DNA of 64,000 nt from Rhodovibrio salinarum DSM 9154 (GTDB lineage: Bacteria; Pseudomonadota; Alphaproteobacteria; Kiloniellales; Rhodovibrionaceae). Both the position numbers and the translations under genes were made by a program. Positions 35,557 to 44,572 of the stretch are shown one piece after another. Under the pieces are notes generated by a model. It was not told the DNA's origin and ran no database searches. It worked only from the letters and a program-made list of their open reading frames with translations. How positions within the stretch are numbered: the first letter of the stretch is position 1; each line of letters opens with the position of its first letter. The stretch is taken from NCBI RefSeq assembly GCF_000515255.1, contig NZ_KI911559.1, positions 3,102,258 to 3,166,257 on the forward strand, written 5' to 3'.

Positions 35557-36300
35557 TTAGATCACCGTCAGCATCGAGGCGACCAGCGGGTGCCGGACGA
35601 TGTCGGCGTCCTCCAGTTCGACCACGCCGATATCCTCCAGCGCGGCGAGCCGGTGGGCGATCTCGCCCAATCCGGAAACGCCTGGCAGCAGATCGCTTTG
35701 ATCCGGGTCGCCGGTCAGCACCATGGTCGACGACCAGCCGAGGCGCGTGATGAGCATCTTGATCTGGCCGTAGGTGCAGTTCTGTGCTTCGTCGATCACG
35801 ACGAACGCGTTGTTCAGCGTGCGCCCGCGCATGAAGCCAACCGGCGCGATCTCGATCAGCCCCTCGCCCAGGGCCATCTTGACCCGCTTGTTGCCCAGCC
35901 GGTCGGTCAGGGCGTCATACAGCGGACGCAGGTAGGGCTGCAGCTTGCTTTCCACGCCGCCTGGCAGAAAACCCAGGTTCTCGCCGGCTTCCACGGCCGG
36001 TCGGGTGAGCACGATCCGTTCCACCTCGCGGGCTTCCAGCGCTTCCACCGCCTTGGCAATGGCCAGATAGGTCTTGCCCGTGCCCGCGGGCCCGAGCGCG
36101 AGCACCAGGTTCTTCGTATCGATCGCCTGCAGCAGAGCCTCCTGCCCTGCGCTCATCGGCTTGACCTTGCGGCGGTACGCCTGATCCCGGTTATCCCCGC
36201 CATGCGCATTCAGCGGATGCCACTCACCCTCGCGGGGATAGAGCGCACGGACCTTGGCCTCTTGATTGCTGGCGGCGCGACGCGCGGAACGCTTGCCCAT
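35557..36300 (-). CDS. PhoH family ATPase
   Basis: The 247-residue protein is of the short PhoH-like type. It has the P-loop LALGPAGTGKTYLA, RIVLTRPAVEAGENLGFLPG, AFVVIDEAQNCT (Walker B) and MLITRLGWSSTMVLTGDPDQSDL. PhoH proteins are P-loop ATPases related to helicase-like folds, some linked to RNA metabolism; the role here is unknown. Start ATG 36300 has AGGAG six bases upstream. The frame remains open to 36513 but the extra 71 residues are low-complexity, and I excluded them. Confidence 0.88.
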   Translation of the reverse strand: MGKRSARRAASNQEAKVRALYPREGEWHPLNAHGGDNRDQAYRRKVKPMSAGQEALLQAIDTKNLVLALGPAGTGKTYLAIAKAVEALEAREVERIVLTRPAVEAGENLGFLPGGVESKLQPYLRPLYDALTDRLGNKRVKMALGEGLIEIAPVGFMRGRTLNNAFVVIDEAQNCTYGQIKMLITRLGWSSTMVLTGDPDQSDLLPGVSGLGEIAHRLAALEDIGVVELEDADIVRHPLVASMLTVI

Positions 36301-36931
36301 CTTGGACTCCTCGGCTGTTGGGACGGCAGGGGCCGGCACAGATGCGCCGGACGGGCGGCACGCTGACGCGGATTCCACCCCTGGACGGCGTGAATCGGCG
36401 TCAAACGGCATTTCGGCGAGAACGGATACAGGGCAGGCAGCACCTGCGTTGGCCACCACAGGGTCCGGCGGCGGCGCGACCTCTGCCTCGGACGCCGGCG
36501 ACGGCAACGCCACGGGCCGGACCAGAAAGGCCGGAAGATCATGGCGGTCGCGGTCGGACGGTCGCGTCAGGGCGCTGCTCCCGTGCGTGGCATGAGCCGG
36601 TGGCTCATCAACCCAACTGCCGATCAGTCTACCCAGGGTTGCCAGTCCTGTCGCGCGATTCGTAGGGGTGAAAGAGAAACTTCACACAACATGTGGTTTC
36701 AACGCGCCCGCCATACGGCTCTCGGCAACCTTCGAGCACGCCCACAGACCGCGCGCGGAAGACAGGACGACGGCACCGACGCATGATCCTGTGTTTGGAA
36801 TGCGTTAACCTTCTTTTCCACAAAAAACCTACGTGCTGCAGCGCAAAAGGCTTGCCAAAACCCGACGGCACCGGAATCCTGCGCGCGACTTCGGCCAGCC
36901 TTTCGATGCCGTTCGAAAGTAGGGGTAGATC
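36301..36931. other. 631-base gap without a recognisable gene
   Basis: It separates phoH-type and a small plus-strand gene. The left half is GC-rich like its neighbours; 36781-36850 is clearly less GC-rich (runs such as TTCTTTTCCACAAAAAACC) and may hold a promoter for the small gene. A short hairpin ATGAGCC/GGCTCAT lies at 36592-36608. Several open frames overlap here in conflicting frames with no family-like sequence. Confidence 0.4.
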
Positions 36932-37141
36932 ATGTTGCCGAATGAACGCGACCTACGGGCCTATGCGGTCGGTTTTGCGCGCCGCTACCGCGATTACGCC
37001 GCTCCGTACGCCCGCGAATATGCTGAAAAACTGCGGTCTTGTGGCGATCATGAGGGATGCGCGGTGTGGCACCGCGTCGCCGACCTGATCGCTGAGGACG
37101 CGTTGGACACGGCACCTGCGGACACACGCATCGCCGCGTAA
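36932..37141 (+). CDS. Hypothetical 69-residue protein
   Basis: The sequence (MLPNERDLRAYAVGFARRY... ending TRIAA) is helical, with many Arg and Tyr early and a CGDHEGC segment holding two Cys five residues apart. ATG 36932 has AGGGG about nine bases upstream. It follows an AT-richer stretch that could hold a promoter. I recognise no family; coding status rests on composition and the Shine-Dalgarno only. Confidence 0.5.
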   Translation: MLPNERDLRAYAVGFARRYRDYAAPYAREYAEKLRSCGDHEGCAVWHRVADLIAEDALDTAPADTRIAA

Positions 37142-37340
37142 GTCCACGCACAGCGCGCACCTCGGGGTCTCACGAGCGGCCCAGCGGATTTCCGGCCGGG
37201 GCGCTCGTTTTGGTGGGATGAGGCAACGCCCTGCGGGCGTGTTGCCCTCGCCCTGTCACGCTGGCACCACCTGTATTTGCACCACGTGGGAACGCGTTAG
37301 CCTTGCGGCGCAAGGCTAAATCTGCGACCTCCCGCGCGTT

Positions 37341-38519
37341 ATGAGCAGCAAGCCCCCACACAGCAAGGACCGCGCCCGCCCGGGCCCCGGCAAAGACCCG
37401 AAGCGCAAGCCGAACAGCCGCAAGGCCGCCGCCAAGAAGGCCGCGCGCAGCGGCGCCTCGGCGGATGCAAAGGTCCGCACGCCGGCCGCGTCTAAACCGG
37501 CGCGTGCAGTGCAACCGGCAGGCTGGGTATTACGCAGCGCACCGGGCCTGGGGCGTACCCTGCTGGCCGAACTGCGCCACGACCGGCTGCTTGGCGCCGA
37601 CGAGCGCGCCGATCTGCTGTGGCAGCGCAATCACGATCTGCTGTTCGCCCCACGCCTCACCCGCGTCCCGGTCGCCCATGAGCTGCGGATCGCCGAGGAC
37701 GTGCTCCGCTGCCTCGCCTACGGCCGCTACAAGCTCTCCGACAGCCAGTTGGACCGCCTCGCCCAACTGCTGCAGGGCCAGCGGCGCAGGCTGGTGGTCA
37801 CGGCGGACGGCAAGCATTTCAACCGTCATGATCTGTTCCGCTTCCTGAACCGGGAACTGAGCCGTCGCGGCGTCAAGCTGGACGATAGCGCCAAGGCGCC
37901 GCTGCTGGTCTTCTGCATCGAGCAGGCCTATTACGCCTGCATTCCGGTCCGGGAGGCCGACGAGACCACCGGCCGCGACCGCCGGCAGGTCGAGCGCGAA
38001 GGCAGCCTGCCGCCGCCGATCGCCGCGGCGATGGCATTCATGACCCGTCCAGCGGACGACGACACCGTCCTGGACCCAGTGTGCGGCTCCGGAACCCTGC
38101 TGGCCGAGGCCGGCGGCTACGCACCGGGCGCACGGCTGATCGGCACCGATCAGGACCTGCAGGCGGTCAAGACCGCCCGACGCAATCTGAAGACCTTCGA
38201 GACGGCCGAGATCGACCACGGCGATGCCTGCGCGCTCGATCTGCCAACGGAAAGCGTCCATCTCGTCCTGGCGAATCTGCCATTCGGCAAGCAGTACGGC
38301 GACGTTGGCGAGAACCGCACGCTCTATAGCGAGATCCTGCAGGAAATCCGCCGCGTGGCCGCCCCCAAGGATTTCCGGGCGGCCCTGCTGGTGAGCGACC
38401 GCCACCTGCTGCGCGAGGCCGCCAAGACCGCCGGTCTCAAGATCGTGCACGAAACGGCGATCCGCGTGCGCGGCGAAGACGCCGTGATCGCCCTCCTGCA
38501 CCTGCCGCCCACGCGCTAG
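37341..38519 (+). CDS. Class I SAM-dependent RNA methyltransferase (UPF0020/RlmL-like)
   Basis: The 392-residue protein has a basic lysine-rich N-terminal tail (1-60), a middle domain that may be THUMP-like, and a C-terminal Rossmann methyltransferase with DPVCGSGTLLAEA (SAM binding) and NLPFGKQYG as the catalytic motif IV of N2-guanine methyltransferases (NPPY-like family). It probably methylates rRNA or tRNA; the target is not determined. ATG 37341 opens with a very charged tail that could aid RNA binding. Alone on the plus strand. Confidence 0.8.
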   Translation: MSSKPPHSKDRARPGPGKDPKRKPNSRKAAAKKAARSGASADAKVRTPAASKPARAVQPAGWVLRSAPGLGRTLLAELRHDRLLGADERADLLWQRNHDLLFAPRLTRVPVAHELRIAEDVLRCLAYGRYKLSDSQLDRLAQLLQGQRRRLVVTADGKHFNRHDLFRFLNRELSRRGVKLDDSAKAPLLVFCIEQAYYACIPVREADETTGRDRRQVEREGSLPPPIAAAMAFMTRPADDDTVLDPVCGSGTLLAEAGGYAPGARLIGTDQDLQAVKTARRNLKTFETAEIDHGDACALDLPTESVHLVLANLPFGKQYGDVGENRTLYSEILQEIRRVAAPKDFRAALLVSDRHLLREAAKTAGLKIVHETAIRVRGEDAVIALLHLPPTR

Positions 38520-38760
38520 CCGACTCCGGTGACGGCGGTCGCATCCCTGGGAAACGGCAAAAATGATCGAATCGCGGCCATCGGGACTTGCAAAACGGGG
38601 GCCGAAGCTCCTAGAACATGCGCGCCCTGAAGCGGACGGCTCCCTGCCGTCGCGACCGCGACTCAGGGCGGCGATCCCGTCTTTGTCGTTTCCGGCTGCT
38701 GCCGGATCTCATGCAAAGACCCGGCCCGGCCAACGGTCAGGCGGCGGATCGTGGGCATGT

Positions 38761-38846
38761 GGGGGAGTTACCCAAGCGGTCAACGGGAGCGGACTGTAAA
38801 TCCGCCGGCTCAGCCTTCGGAGGTTCGAATCCTCCCTCCCCCACCA
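38761..38846 (+). tRNA. trnY: tRNA-Tyr (GTA)
   Basis: The acceptor stem is GGGGGAG (38761-38767) with CTCCCCC (38836-38842). The anticodon arm GCGGA/TCCGC holds the loop CTGTAAA, anticodon GTA. The T arm GGAGG/CCTCC holds TTCGAAT, and there is a long variable arm, as expected for a type II tRNA-Tyr. The CCA end is encoded (38844-38846). No second copy of its 3' end was seen downstream, so there is no sign of an integration site. Confidence 0.95.
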
Positions 38847-39195
38847 TCTCTCTTGATTTTCTAATAGAGACATCGTCGCCGACAGCCTGGGCTGCGGGTT
38901 CACTTGCGAACCGCGCTGTGAAAAGCCTGCCAAGGACGATCGTGCGACATCGCTGTTACGCGGTTCGGCCATTGCTGCCACAAAGCGGTCGCTTGTCGTT
39001 GGCGGGGGAGTTAACTACCTCTCAATTGTGCCCGGAACAAAAAGGGCGCAGCCGGTCGCGGGAGAGCGACCTGACTTCTGGCGTGTATCGAGAAAATGGT
39101 CTACAACTAGGACCACTCAGAACCACAAGAACATCGCCGTCCGACCCGCGCACCTGACATCGAATGCGCGGCGGCTGCGGCGGGAGGGAAACGCT
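38847..39195. other. Non-coding gap downstream of tRNA-Tyr
   Basis: 349 bases with no convincing gene. A weak TCTCT/AGAGA hairpin with an AT-rich loop lies just past the tRNA (near 38848-38870). An imperfect hairpin GGGTTC/GAACC lies near 38896-38912. I saw no integrase or direct repeat of the tRNA end. Confidence 0.4.
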
Positions 39196-39378
39196 GTGAC
39201 GGCTGCATGGACGTCCGCAGGCCCAGAACCCAAACTGGAGGAAATCCTCTGCGACCCGATGGTCGAACTGCTGATGCGCCGGGATCGCATCAGCCGGCAG
39301 GATATCCTCCGGGCCGTCCAACGCGCCCGCCAGCGCCTCCAGATCACTCAAGCGCAGCCGCAGGCCCTGGCGAGCTAG
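39196..39378 (+). CDS. Hypothetical 60-residue protein
   Basis: The sequence has the core EPKLEEILCDPMVELLMRRDRISRQDI, which resembles small conserved proteins of the Rhodospirillales that I recall but cannot name. GTG 39196 has GGAGG about eight bases upstream. The frame is open further 5' but that stretch shows no family-like pattern. Mostly helical with no membrane segment. Function unknown. Confidence 0.55.
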   Translation: MTAAWTSAGPEPKLEEILCDPMVELLMRRDRISRQDILRAVQRARQRLQITQAQPQALAS

Positions 39379-39446
39379 CAAACGGCGGGGTGTGTCCACG
39401 ACCAACCGATGCGGCCACAGGACGGGGCGGCCCCAGCCAATAGTCG

Positions 39447-40580
39447 CTAATACTCGCCGCGCATCCGGTCGACCACGGGGCGCAGGGCGTTGAGGCAGGA
39501 GCGGCCGAGCATCCGGCTGCGCGCGGGCGACCAGCCCTCGCTCGGGTGCGGACTGTCGGCGGAATCCTTGAACGGCATCTCCAACGTCATCGCGACCGCA
39601 CCAAAGGTCTCCGCCATGAACGGTGTGGCGACGCCGAGGTTGGCTTGGCCGGGCTTGGCCGGTGGGTAGCCCTGGCTGGTCTGGAAGTCCGGATTGAGCT
39701 CGCGCAGGCGCTGCTTGAACAGCTCCACCATCTGCAGCTGCTCGGCCCGCAAGTTGGGGATGCCCTCGAAGCCGGCAATGAAATTGTGCGCCAGGGCCTC
39801 CTCGCCATGCACGTCAAGCAGAACGCCACAACTGCTTTGATGCATCCGCCGACGGACGTGGTAGACCTCCGGGCTGGTCTCGGGATCCGGGTTCTGCCAG
39901 ACGCGATTCAGGTTCACTCCGGCGGCGTTGGTGCGTAGATGCCCGCGCCGCGTGCCATCGGGGTTCATGTTGGGCACGACATAGAAGACGCACCGATCCA
40001 GCAGATAGGCGGGCGCCGGGTCGTCGGTGTCCAGCAGGCGCTCCAGGAAGCCTTCCATCCACCATTCGGCCATCGACTCGCCCGGATGCTGCCGGCCGAT
40101 CACCCAGATCGGCAGCTTCTCCGCATGCCAGGTGCCGACCTGCAGCATCTCCATCGGCTGGCCGTCGATCGTCTCGCCCAGCACCTCGTAATCAACCCGG
40201 CCCGTGGTGGTGCATCGCGCGATCAGCTCCCGGTGGCGAGCCATCGGATAAGGCGCGAAATAGGCGTAGGTGACGAGCGGCGCGTCGGGCGTATGGGTGA
40301 TCGTGAGCGTCGTCCCGTCGAACGCGGTCGGCACCCGGAACCAGTTTTGCAGGTCATAGGAGGCAACCGCCTGATAGCCGTCCCATCCCTTCGGGAAGGA
40401 AGACTCGTGTGCGTTGGTGATGCGCAGCGTGCGTGCATGGCCGGGTTGGCCAGCGCAGCTGAAGTGGAACCACTGGAAGAACGTGTCGCCAGCGTCCGCA
40501 CGGATGCGCAAGTCCGCGGTATCGCCCTCGATCCGGTCGACCAGGATGTTGCCGCTATCGAACGCGCTGGTGATCCACAT
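39447..40580 (-). CDS. M14 family carboxypeptidase (cytosolic-type)
   Basis: The 377-residue protein has an N-terminal beta domain (about 1-115) and an M14 catalytic domain: zinc ligands H165 and E168 in RQHPGESM and H258 in DVHGEE, catalytic E334 in TLEMPF, plus NMNPDGT and VNLNR. This order matches bacterial cytosolic carboxypeptidase-like proteins. No signal peptide is visible. ATG 40580 is used; a TTG at 40589 is closer to a GGAG. Substrate unknown. Confidence 0.88.
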   Translation of the reverse strand: MWITSAFDSGNILVDRIEGDTADLRIRADAGDTFFQWFHFSCAGQPGHARTLRITNAHESSFPKGWDGYQAVASYDLQNWFRVPTAFDGTTLTITHTPDAPLVTYAYFAPYPMARHRELIARCTTTGRVDYEVLGETIDGQPMEMLQVGTWHAEKLPIWVIGRQHPGESMAEWWMEGFLERLLDTDDPAPAYLLDRCVFYVVPNMNPDGTRRGHLRTNAAGVNLNRVWQNPDPETSPEVYHVRRRMHQSSCGVLLDVHGEEALAHNFIAGFEGIPNLRAEQLQMVELFKQRLRELNPDFQTSQGYPPAKPGQANLGVATPFMAETFGAVAMTLEMPFKDSADSPHPSEGWSPARSRMLGRSCLNALRPVVDRMRGEY

Positions 40581-40722
40581 AACTAACAACTTTCTCCGTT
40601 GTGCTCGCGCTCAAGCGCGTACCTCGTGAATAGTGCCCTACTGGCCGCTTGCCAACCGGACAAGCGTCCCCGCCATGCTACGCCAGACCATCGGTGTAGG
40701 ACGTCAATCCGGGATGCAGATA

Positions 40723-40750
40723 TTTACACGCAAGGCGAAGGGCATATATT
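40723..40750 (+). promoter_or_regulatory. Candidate promoter upstream of the ArsR-type regulator
   Basis: TTTACA (40723-40728) and TATATT (40745-40750) are separated by 16 bases within an AT-rich stretch that stands out from its surroundings. The predicted start would be near 40757. Confidence 0.5.
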
Positions 40751-40765
40751 TCGTTCGACGATTTT

Positions 40766-40788
40766 GAACAGGGAATTCTAGACTGTTC
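40766..40788. promoter_or_regulatory. Inverted repeat, candidate operator for the ArsR-type regulator
   Basis: GAACAG (40766-40771) and CTGTTC (40783-40788) form perfect arms around an 11-base AT-rich spacer. It lies just downstream of the predicted promoter start, so bound regulator would block transcription. The gene begins 90 bases further on. Autoregulation is an inference. Confidence 0.45.
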
Positions 40789-40878
40789 GGCGGCGCTGGT
40801 GGATTTTGGGTTTGATCCGCCGTCTCGCGAACTGGGCCCGATGACGCTTGGCGTAACAGGAAGAAGGCCCGCTGCACG

Positions 40879-41271
40879 GTGGGAAACGACGCAATGGAAG
40901 TATCGGAAAAGGATCTGGACAGCCTGGAGCGCAGCGCGGATGCGGCCGCGCGCTTGCTGAAAGCCCTGTCCAACAAGGATCGCCTGATGATCCTGTGCTA
41001 TCTGGCCGAGGGAGAGCGCAAGGTGGGCGACCTGGAAGCGCTGCTCGACCTGCGCCAGCCAACCCTGTCGCAGCAGCTTGCGCGTCTGCGCAACGAAGGA
41101 TTGGTGGCCACCCGTCGATCCGGCAAGTCGATCTACTACTCGCTCGCCAGCGTCGAGGTGCAAGCCGTGATCGAGACGCTGTATCGTCTGTACTGTGCGC
41201 CCGAGCAGGCTGGTAAGACGGCCGGTGCCGCCAGCACGCCCGAAACCGCGCCGGTGGCACAGGAGCGCTGA
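40879..41271 (+). CDS. ArsR-family regulator of the BigR/SqrR type
   Basis: The 130-residue protein has the winged-helix core LLKALSNKDRLMILCYL, recognition helix TLSQQLARLRNEGLV and wing RRSGKSIYYSL. Two Cys, C40 in the alpha-2 helix (LMILC) and C106 in the last helix (LYRLYC), match the pair that forms a polysulfide link in BigR, YgaV and SqrR sulfide sensors. It lacks the third early Cys of some SqrR proteins. Targets in such systems are persulfide dioxygenase or sulfide:quinone reductase genes, none of which is adjacent. GTG 40879 or ATG 40894 can be the start. Confidence 0.85.
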   Translation: MGNDAMEVSEKDLDSLERSADAAARLLKALSNKDRLMILCYLAEGERKVGDLEALLDLRQPTLSQQLARLRNEGLVATRRSGKSIYYSLASVEVQAVIETLYRLYCAPEQAGKTAGAASTPETAPVAQER

Positions 41272-41576
41272 CCCGGCAACACAAGGTTTTAACAGGGGTG
41301 AATTTTCGCGCCAAACGGGTGCCTACGATCGGATAGCGCGCGGAAAACGGTCGCAGCCACAACGCAATCTGGAACAGGACTCGCGCAGGAGATGTCGAGC
41401 CCTTGCGTTTTGACGGCGTGACCGGCAAAACTAAAATACCGCTTGGGTCCATCCCATAGCCGGGTCCATCTGTTGCCAGCCGGCGGCACCCGGCGGGTCC
41501 ATCCCGCGCGCCGTCATCGCCCCGTCCGTCGTGCCCGATCCGCGGCGCGCGCCTGTCCTCCGCGAACTGTGCCCCC
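41272..41576 (+). other. Leader region of rho with short repeats
   Basis: 305 bases separate the ArsR-type gene from rho. GGGTCCATC occurs three times, at 41445, 41462 and 41495. The stretch after 41500 is C-rich and G-poor in part, as a rut-like autoregulatory leader could be. No gene was seen. Confidence 0.4.
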
Positions 41577-42827
41577 ATGAACCTCCAAGAATTGAAGGCC
41601 AAATCCCCGGCCGACCTGCTCGCCTACGCCGAGGAGCTGGACGTCGAAAACGCGTCCTCGCTACGCAAGCAGGAGATGATGTTCGCCATCCTGGAGCGCC
41701 TGGCGCAGCAGGATGTCTCGATCTATGGCTCGGGCGTCCTGGAGATCATGCAGGATGGCTTCGGCTTCCTGCGGTCGCCGGAATCCAACTACCTGCCGGG
41801 CCCGGACGACATCTACGTCAGTCCCTCGCAGATCCGCCGTTTCGCGCTGCGCACCGGCGACACGGTCGACGGCGAGATTCGCTCGCCGAACAAGGGCGAG
41901 CGCTACTTCGCGCTGTTGAAAGTCAACACGGTCAATTTCGACGTCCCGGATGCGCTCAAGCACCGGATCAACTTCGACAACCTGACCCCCCTCTACCCGG
42001 ACGAAAAGCTGGACCTGCAGACGGACGCGCAGAAGGACATCACCAACCGGGTGATCGACCTGGTCGCGCCGCTCGGCAAGGGCCAGCGCGCGCTGATCGT
42101 CTCGCCGCCGCGCGCCGGCAAGACGATGATCCTGCAGAACCTCGCCCGCGCAATCGAGACCAACCACCCCGAGTGCTATCTGATCGTGCTGTTGATCGAC
42201 GAGCGCCCGGAAGAGGTCACCGACATGGCGCGCACGGTGCAGGGCGAGGTCGTCTCCTCAACCTTCGACGAACCAGCACAGCGCCACGTCCAGGTGACCG
42301 AGATGGTGCTGCAGAAGGCGCGCCGGCTGGTCGAGGCGAAGAAAGACGTGGTCATCCTGCTGGACTCGATCACCCGCCTGGGCCGCGCCTACAACACCAC
42401 CGTGCCGTCCAGCGGCAAGGTGCTGACCGGCGGCGTCGACGCCAACGCCCTGCAGCGGCCCAAGCGCTTCTTCGGCGCCGCCCGCAACATCGAGGAGGGT
42501 GGGTCGCTTACCATCATCGGCACCGCCCTGGTCGATACCGGCAGCCGGATGGACGAGGTGATCTTCGAGGAGTTCAAGGGGACCGGCAACTCGGAAATCG
42601 TGCTCGACCGCAAGCTGGCGGATAAGCGGATCTTCCCGGCGATCAACGTCGGCCCCTCGGGCACCCGGCGCGAGGAACTGCTGGTCGACGAGAACCGCCT
42701 GAACAAGATGATCGTGCTGCGGCGCATCCTGCAGCCGATGGGCTCCATGGACGCGATGGAGTTCCTCTCCGACAAGCTGCGGCGGACGAAGAACAACACC
42801 GAGTTCTTCGACATGATGAGCCAGTAG
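41577..42827 (+). CDS. rho: Transcription termination factor Rho
   Basis: The 416-residue protein starts [21 protein letters not shown], has the RNA-binding OSB segment [13 protein letters not shown], the Walker [10 protein letters not shown] and the [11 protein letters not shown]-loop region, then the [11 protein letters not shown] and [16 protein letters not shown] blocks. It is a hexameric RNA helicase that ends transcription. Length is normal with no insertion. ATG start at 41577; the leader may be autoregulatory. Confidence 0.97.
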   Translation: MNLQELKAKSPADLLAYAEELDVENASSLRKQEMMFAILERLAQQDVSIYGSGVLEIMQDGFGFLRSPESNYLPGPDDIYVSPSQIRRFALRTGDTVDGEIRSPNKGERYFALLKVNTVNFDVPDALKHRINFDNLTPLYPDEKLDLQTDAQKDITNRVIDLVAPLGKGQRALIVSPPRAGKTMILQNLARAIETNHPECYLIVLLIDERPEEVTDMARTVQGEVVSSTFDEPAQRHVQVTEMVLQKARRLVEAKKDVVILLDSITRLGRAYNTTVPSSGKVLTGGVDANALQRPKRFFGAARNIEEGGSLTIIGTALVDTGSRMDEVIFEEFKGTGNSEIVLDRKLADKRIFPAINVGPSGTRREELLVDENRLNKMIVLRRILQPMGSMDAMEFLSDKLRRTKNNTEFFDMMSQ

Positions 42828-42899
42828 CCGCGCCCCGAAATCCACACGCCCACCCTTTAGCGCGTTCACGCGGTCGCCTAACCGTCGCCTGCCACCTCG

Positions 42900-42924
42900 G
42901 CGCGCGCGACATCGTCGCGCGGCT
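42900..42924 (-). terminator. Hairpin at the end of livF
   Basis: CGCGCGAC (42903-42910) and GTCGCGCG (42914-42921) form an 8-bp stem with a three-base loop immediately after the livF stop; it also lies 75 bases past rho. There is no U-run, so efficiency is uncertain. Confidence 0.4.
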
Positions 42925-43730
42925 CAGATCGCCAGGTACTCGTGGCGCAGGTCCTCGTCGTCCAAGACCTCCTGGGCGGTGCCCTCGTAAACCACCTCGC
43001 CCTGATCCAGGATAATCGACATATCCGCCAGCTTGAGCGCGGCCACGGCGTTCTGTTCGACGATCACGGTGGTGATGCCGAGCTTGCGCACGTCGGACAG
43101 GATCCGTTCGATCTCCTGCACAATCACCGGCGCCAGCCCCTCATAGGGCTCGTCCAGCAACAGCAGTTTGACGTCGCGGGCCAGCGCGCGGGCAATCGCG
43201 AGCATCTGCTGCTCGCCGCCGGAAAGCGTGCTGGCGTCCTGCGTGCGGCGTTCCTTCAGACGCGGGAACGCCTGGTAAATCCGCTCGAACTCCCAACCCT
43301 TCGGCTCGGCGATCTGCGCCAGTTGCAGGTTCTCCTCCACCGTCAGACCGCCGATGATCCGGCGGTCCTCCGGAACCAGCTGGATACCCTGCTGGGCGGC
43401 TTCGAAATCCTTCAGGGTATGGATCGGCGTGCCCTGCAGCCAGACCTCCCCCTGGCGCAGATCGGGCGAGCCGGCGCGGGCGATGGTACGCAGGGTCGAC
43501 GTCTTGCCCGCGCCGTTGCGGCCCAGCAGGGCTAGGATCTTGCCTTCGGGGACTTCGAAGCCGACGCCCTGGACGATGTAGCTTTCACCGTAATAGGCGT
43601 GCAGGTTCCGACAGGCGAAGTAGCTATCGGGCGCCCCGGTTCCGACCTGCGCCTTCAGCTTCTCGGTGTGCTCGCGCGCCTTCTCGTACGCCTGCTTGGC
43701 GCTGGCGCTGAAGCTTTCGGTTTCACTCAT
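42924..43730 (-). CDS. livF: Branched-chain amino-acid type ABC transporter ATPase LivF
   Basis: The 268-residue ATPase has Walker A GRNGAGKTST, signature LSGGEQQML, Walker B LLLLDEPYEGL and the LivF-type start LHAYYGESYIVQGVGFEVPEG. An unusual 35-45-residue charged leader (SASAKQAYEKAREHTEKL) precedes the ATPase core; there is no other Met. It would form a heterodimer with LivG and power the LivHM pore. ATG start 43730, 61 bases after the livG stop. Confidence 0.9.
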   Translation of the reverse strand: MSETESFSASAKQAYEKAREHTEKLKAQVGTGAPDSYFACRNLHAYYGESYIVQGVGFEVPEGKILALLGRNGAGKTSTLRTIARAGSPDLRQGEVWLQGTPIHTLKDFEAAQQGIQLVPEDRRIIGGLTVEENLQLAQIAEPKGWEFERIYQAFPRLKERRTQDASTLSGGEQQMLAIARALARDVKLLLLDEPYEGLAPVIVQEIERILSDVRKLGITTVIVEQNAVAALKLADMSIILDQGEVVYEGTAQEVLDDEDLRHEYLAI

Positions 43731-43791
43731 GGATGCGGTTCTTCCGGTTGGCTGGCATCGAAGCGCGGCGGTGGGATGAGCGCCATGATGG

Positions 43792-44553
43792 CTAGGCGGT
43801 GCCGCCGAGGTAGGCTTCCTGGACCTTCGGGTTGCCCTTGATCTCCTCGGGCGTCCCTTCGGCGATGATCGCGCCCTGGGCCAGCACGCTGATCCAGTCG
43901 GCGAGCGAGAACACGACGTGCATGTCGTGCTCGATGATCACCTTGGTCATGCCCTGTTCCTTGATCCGCTTGAGCAGATCGATGGTCCGGTTGGTGTCGT
44001 GCCGGGCCATCCCCGCCGTCGGCTCGTCGAGCAGCAGCAGACGCGGGTGCTGGATCAGGCACATGGCGATCTCCAGCCGGCGCTTGTCGCCACGCGACAG
44101 GTTGCCGGTCATCTGATCGCGCAGATGGTGAAGCCCCATATCCTGCAGCATCTGCGCGGCTTCTTCGCGGATCGCCGTTTCCGAGACCATCGCCCGGAAA
44201 GGCTTGAAGCTGAACGCCCCGTCCCGCTTGGCAAGCGCGGCGATCTCGACGTTTTGCAGCAGCGTCAGATCCAGGAAGATTTCCGGCGTCTGGAACACCC
44301 GGGCCACGCCCATCTGGTTGATCTGGTGGGGCGACTTGCCGGTCAGCGTCACCCCATCGAACAACACCGAGCCGGTATCCGGCACCAACCGGCCGATCAC
44401 GGTGTTCAGCAGCGTGGACTTCCCGGCCCCGTTGGGACCGATAACCGCGTGGGTCTTCCCCTCCTCGACCTGCAGGTTGATGTTGGTCAGGGCCTGCAGG
44501 CCGCCGAAGTTCTTGTTCACGTCGGAGACGTTGAGGACGAAATTCTGTGCCAT
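43792..44553 (-). CDS. livG: Branched-chain amino-acid type ABC transporter ATPase LivG
   Basis: The 253-residue ATPase begins QNFVLNVSDVNKNFGGLQALTNI and has Walker A GPNGAGKST, signature LSRGDKRR (Arg where Gly is usual in LSGG) and Walker B LLLLDEPTAGM. ATG 44553 is chosen because the LivG core begins there; the frame is open to 44643 with an unrelated basic leader. Next to livM by 19 bases and livF, in the usual HMGF set. Confidence 0.9.
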   Translation of the reverse strand: MAQNFVLNVSDVNKNFGGLQALTNINLQVEEGKTHAVIGPNGAGKSTLLNTVIGRLVPDTGSVLFDGVTLTGKSPHQINQMGVARVFQTPEIFLDLTLLQNVEIAALAKRDGAFSFKPFRAMVSETAIREEAAQMLQDMGLHHLRDQMTGNLSRGDKRRLEIAMCLIQHPRLLLLDEPTAGMARHDTNRTIDLLKRIKEQGMTKVIIEHDMHVVFSLADWISVLAQGAIIAEGTPEEIKGNPKVQEAYLGGTA

Positions 44554-44572
44554 GGTTGTGCTTGCGGCCCCT

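Noticed and set aside
36301..36513. N-terminal extension of the PhoH-type protein
   Set aside because: Pro/Ala/Ser-rich with no conservation pattern; ATG 36300 has a good Shine-Dalgarno.
38761..39195. Possible integration site at tRNA-Tyr
   Set aside because: No repeat of the tRNA 3' end, no integrase, and normal composition downstream.
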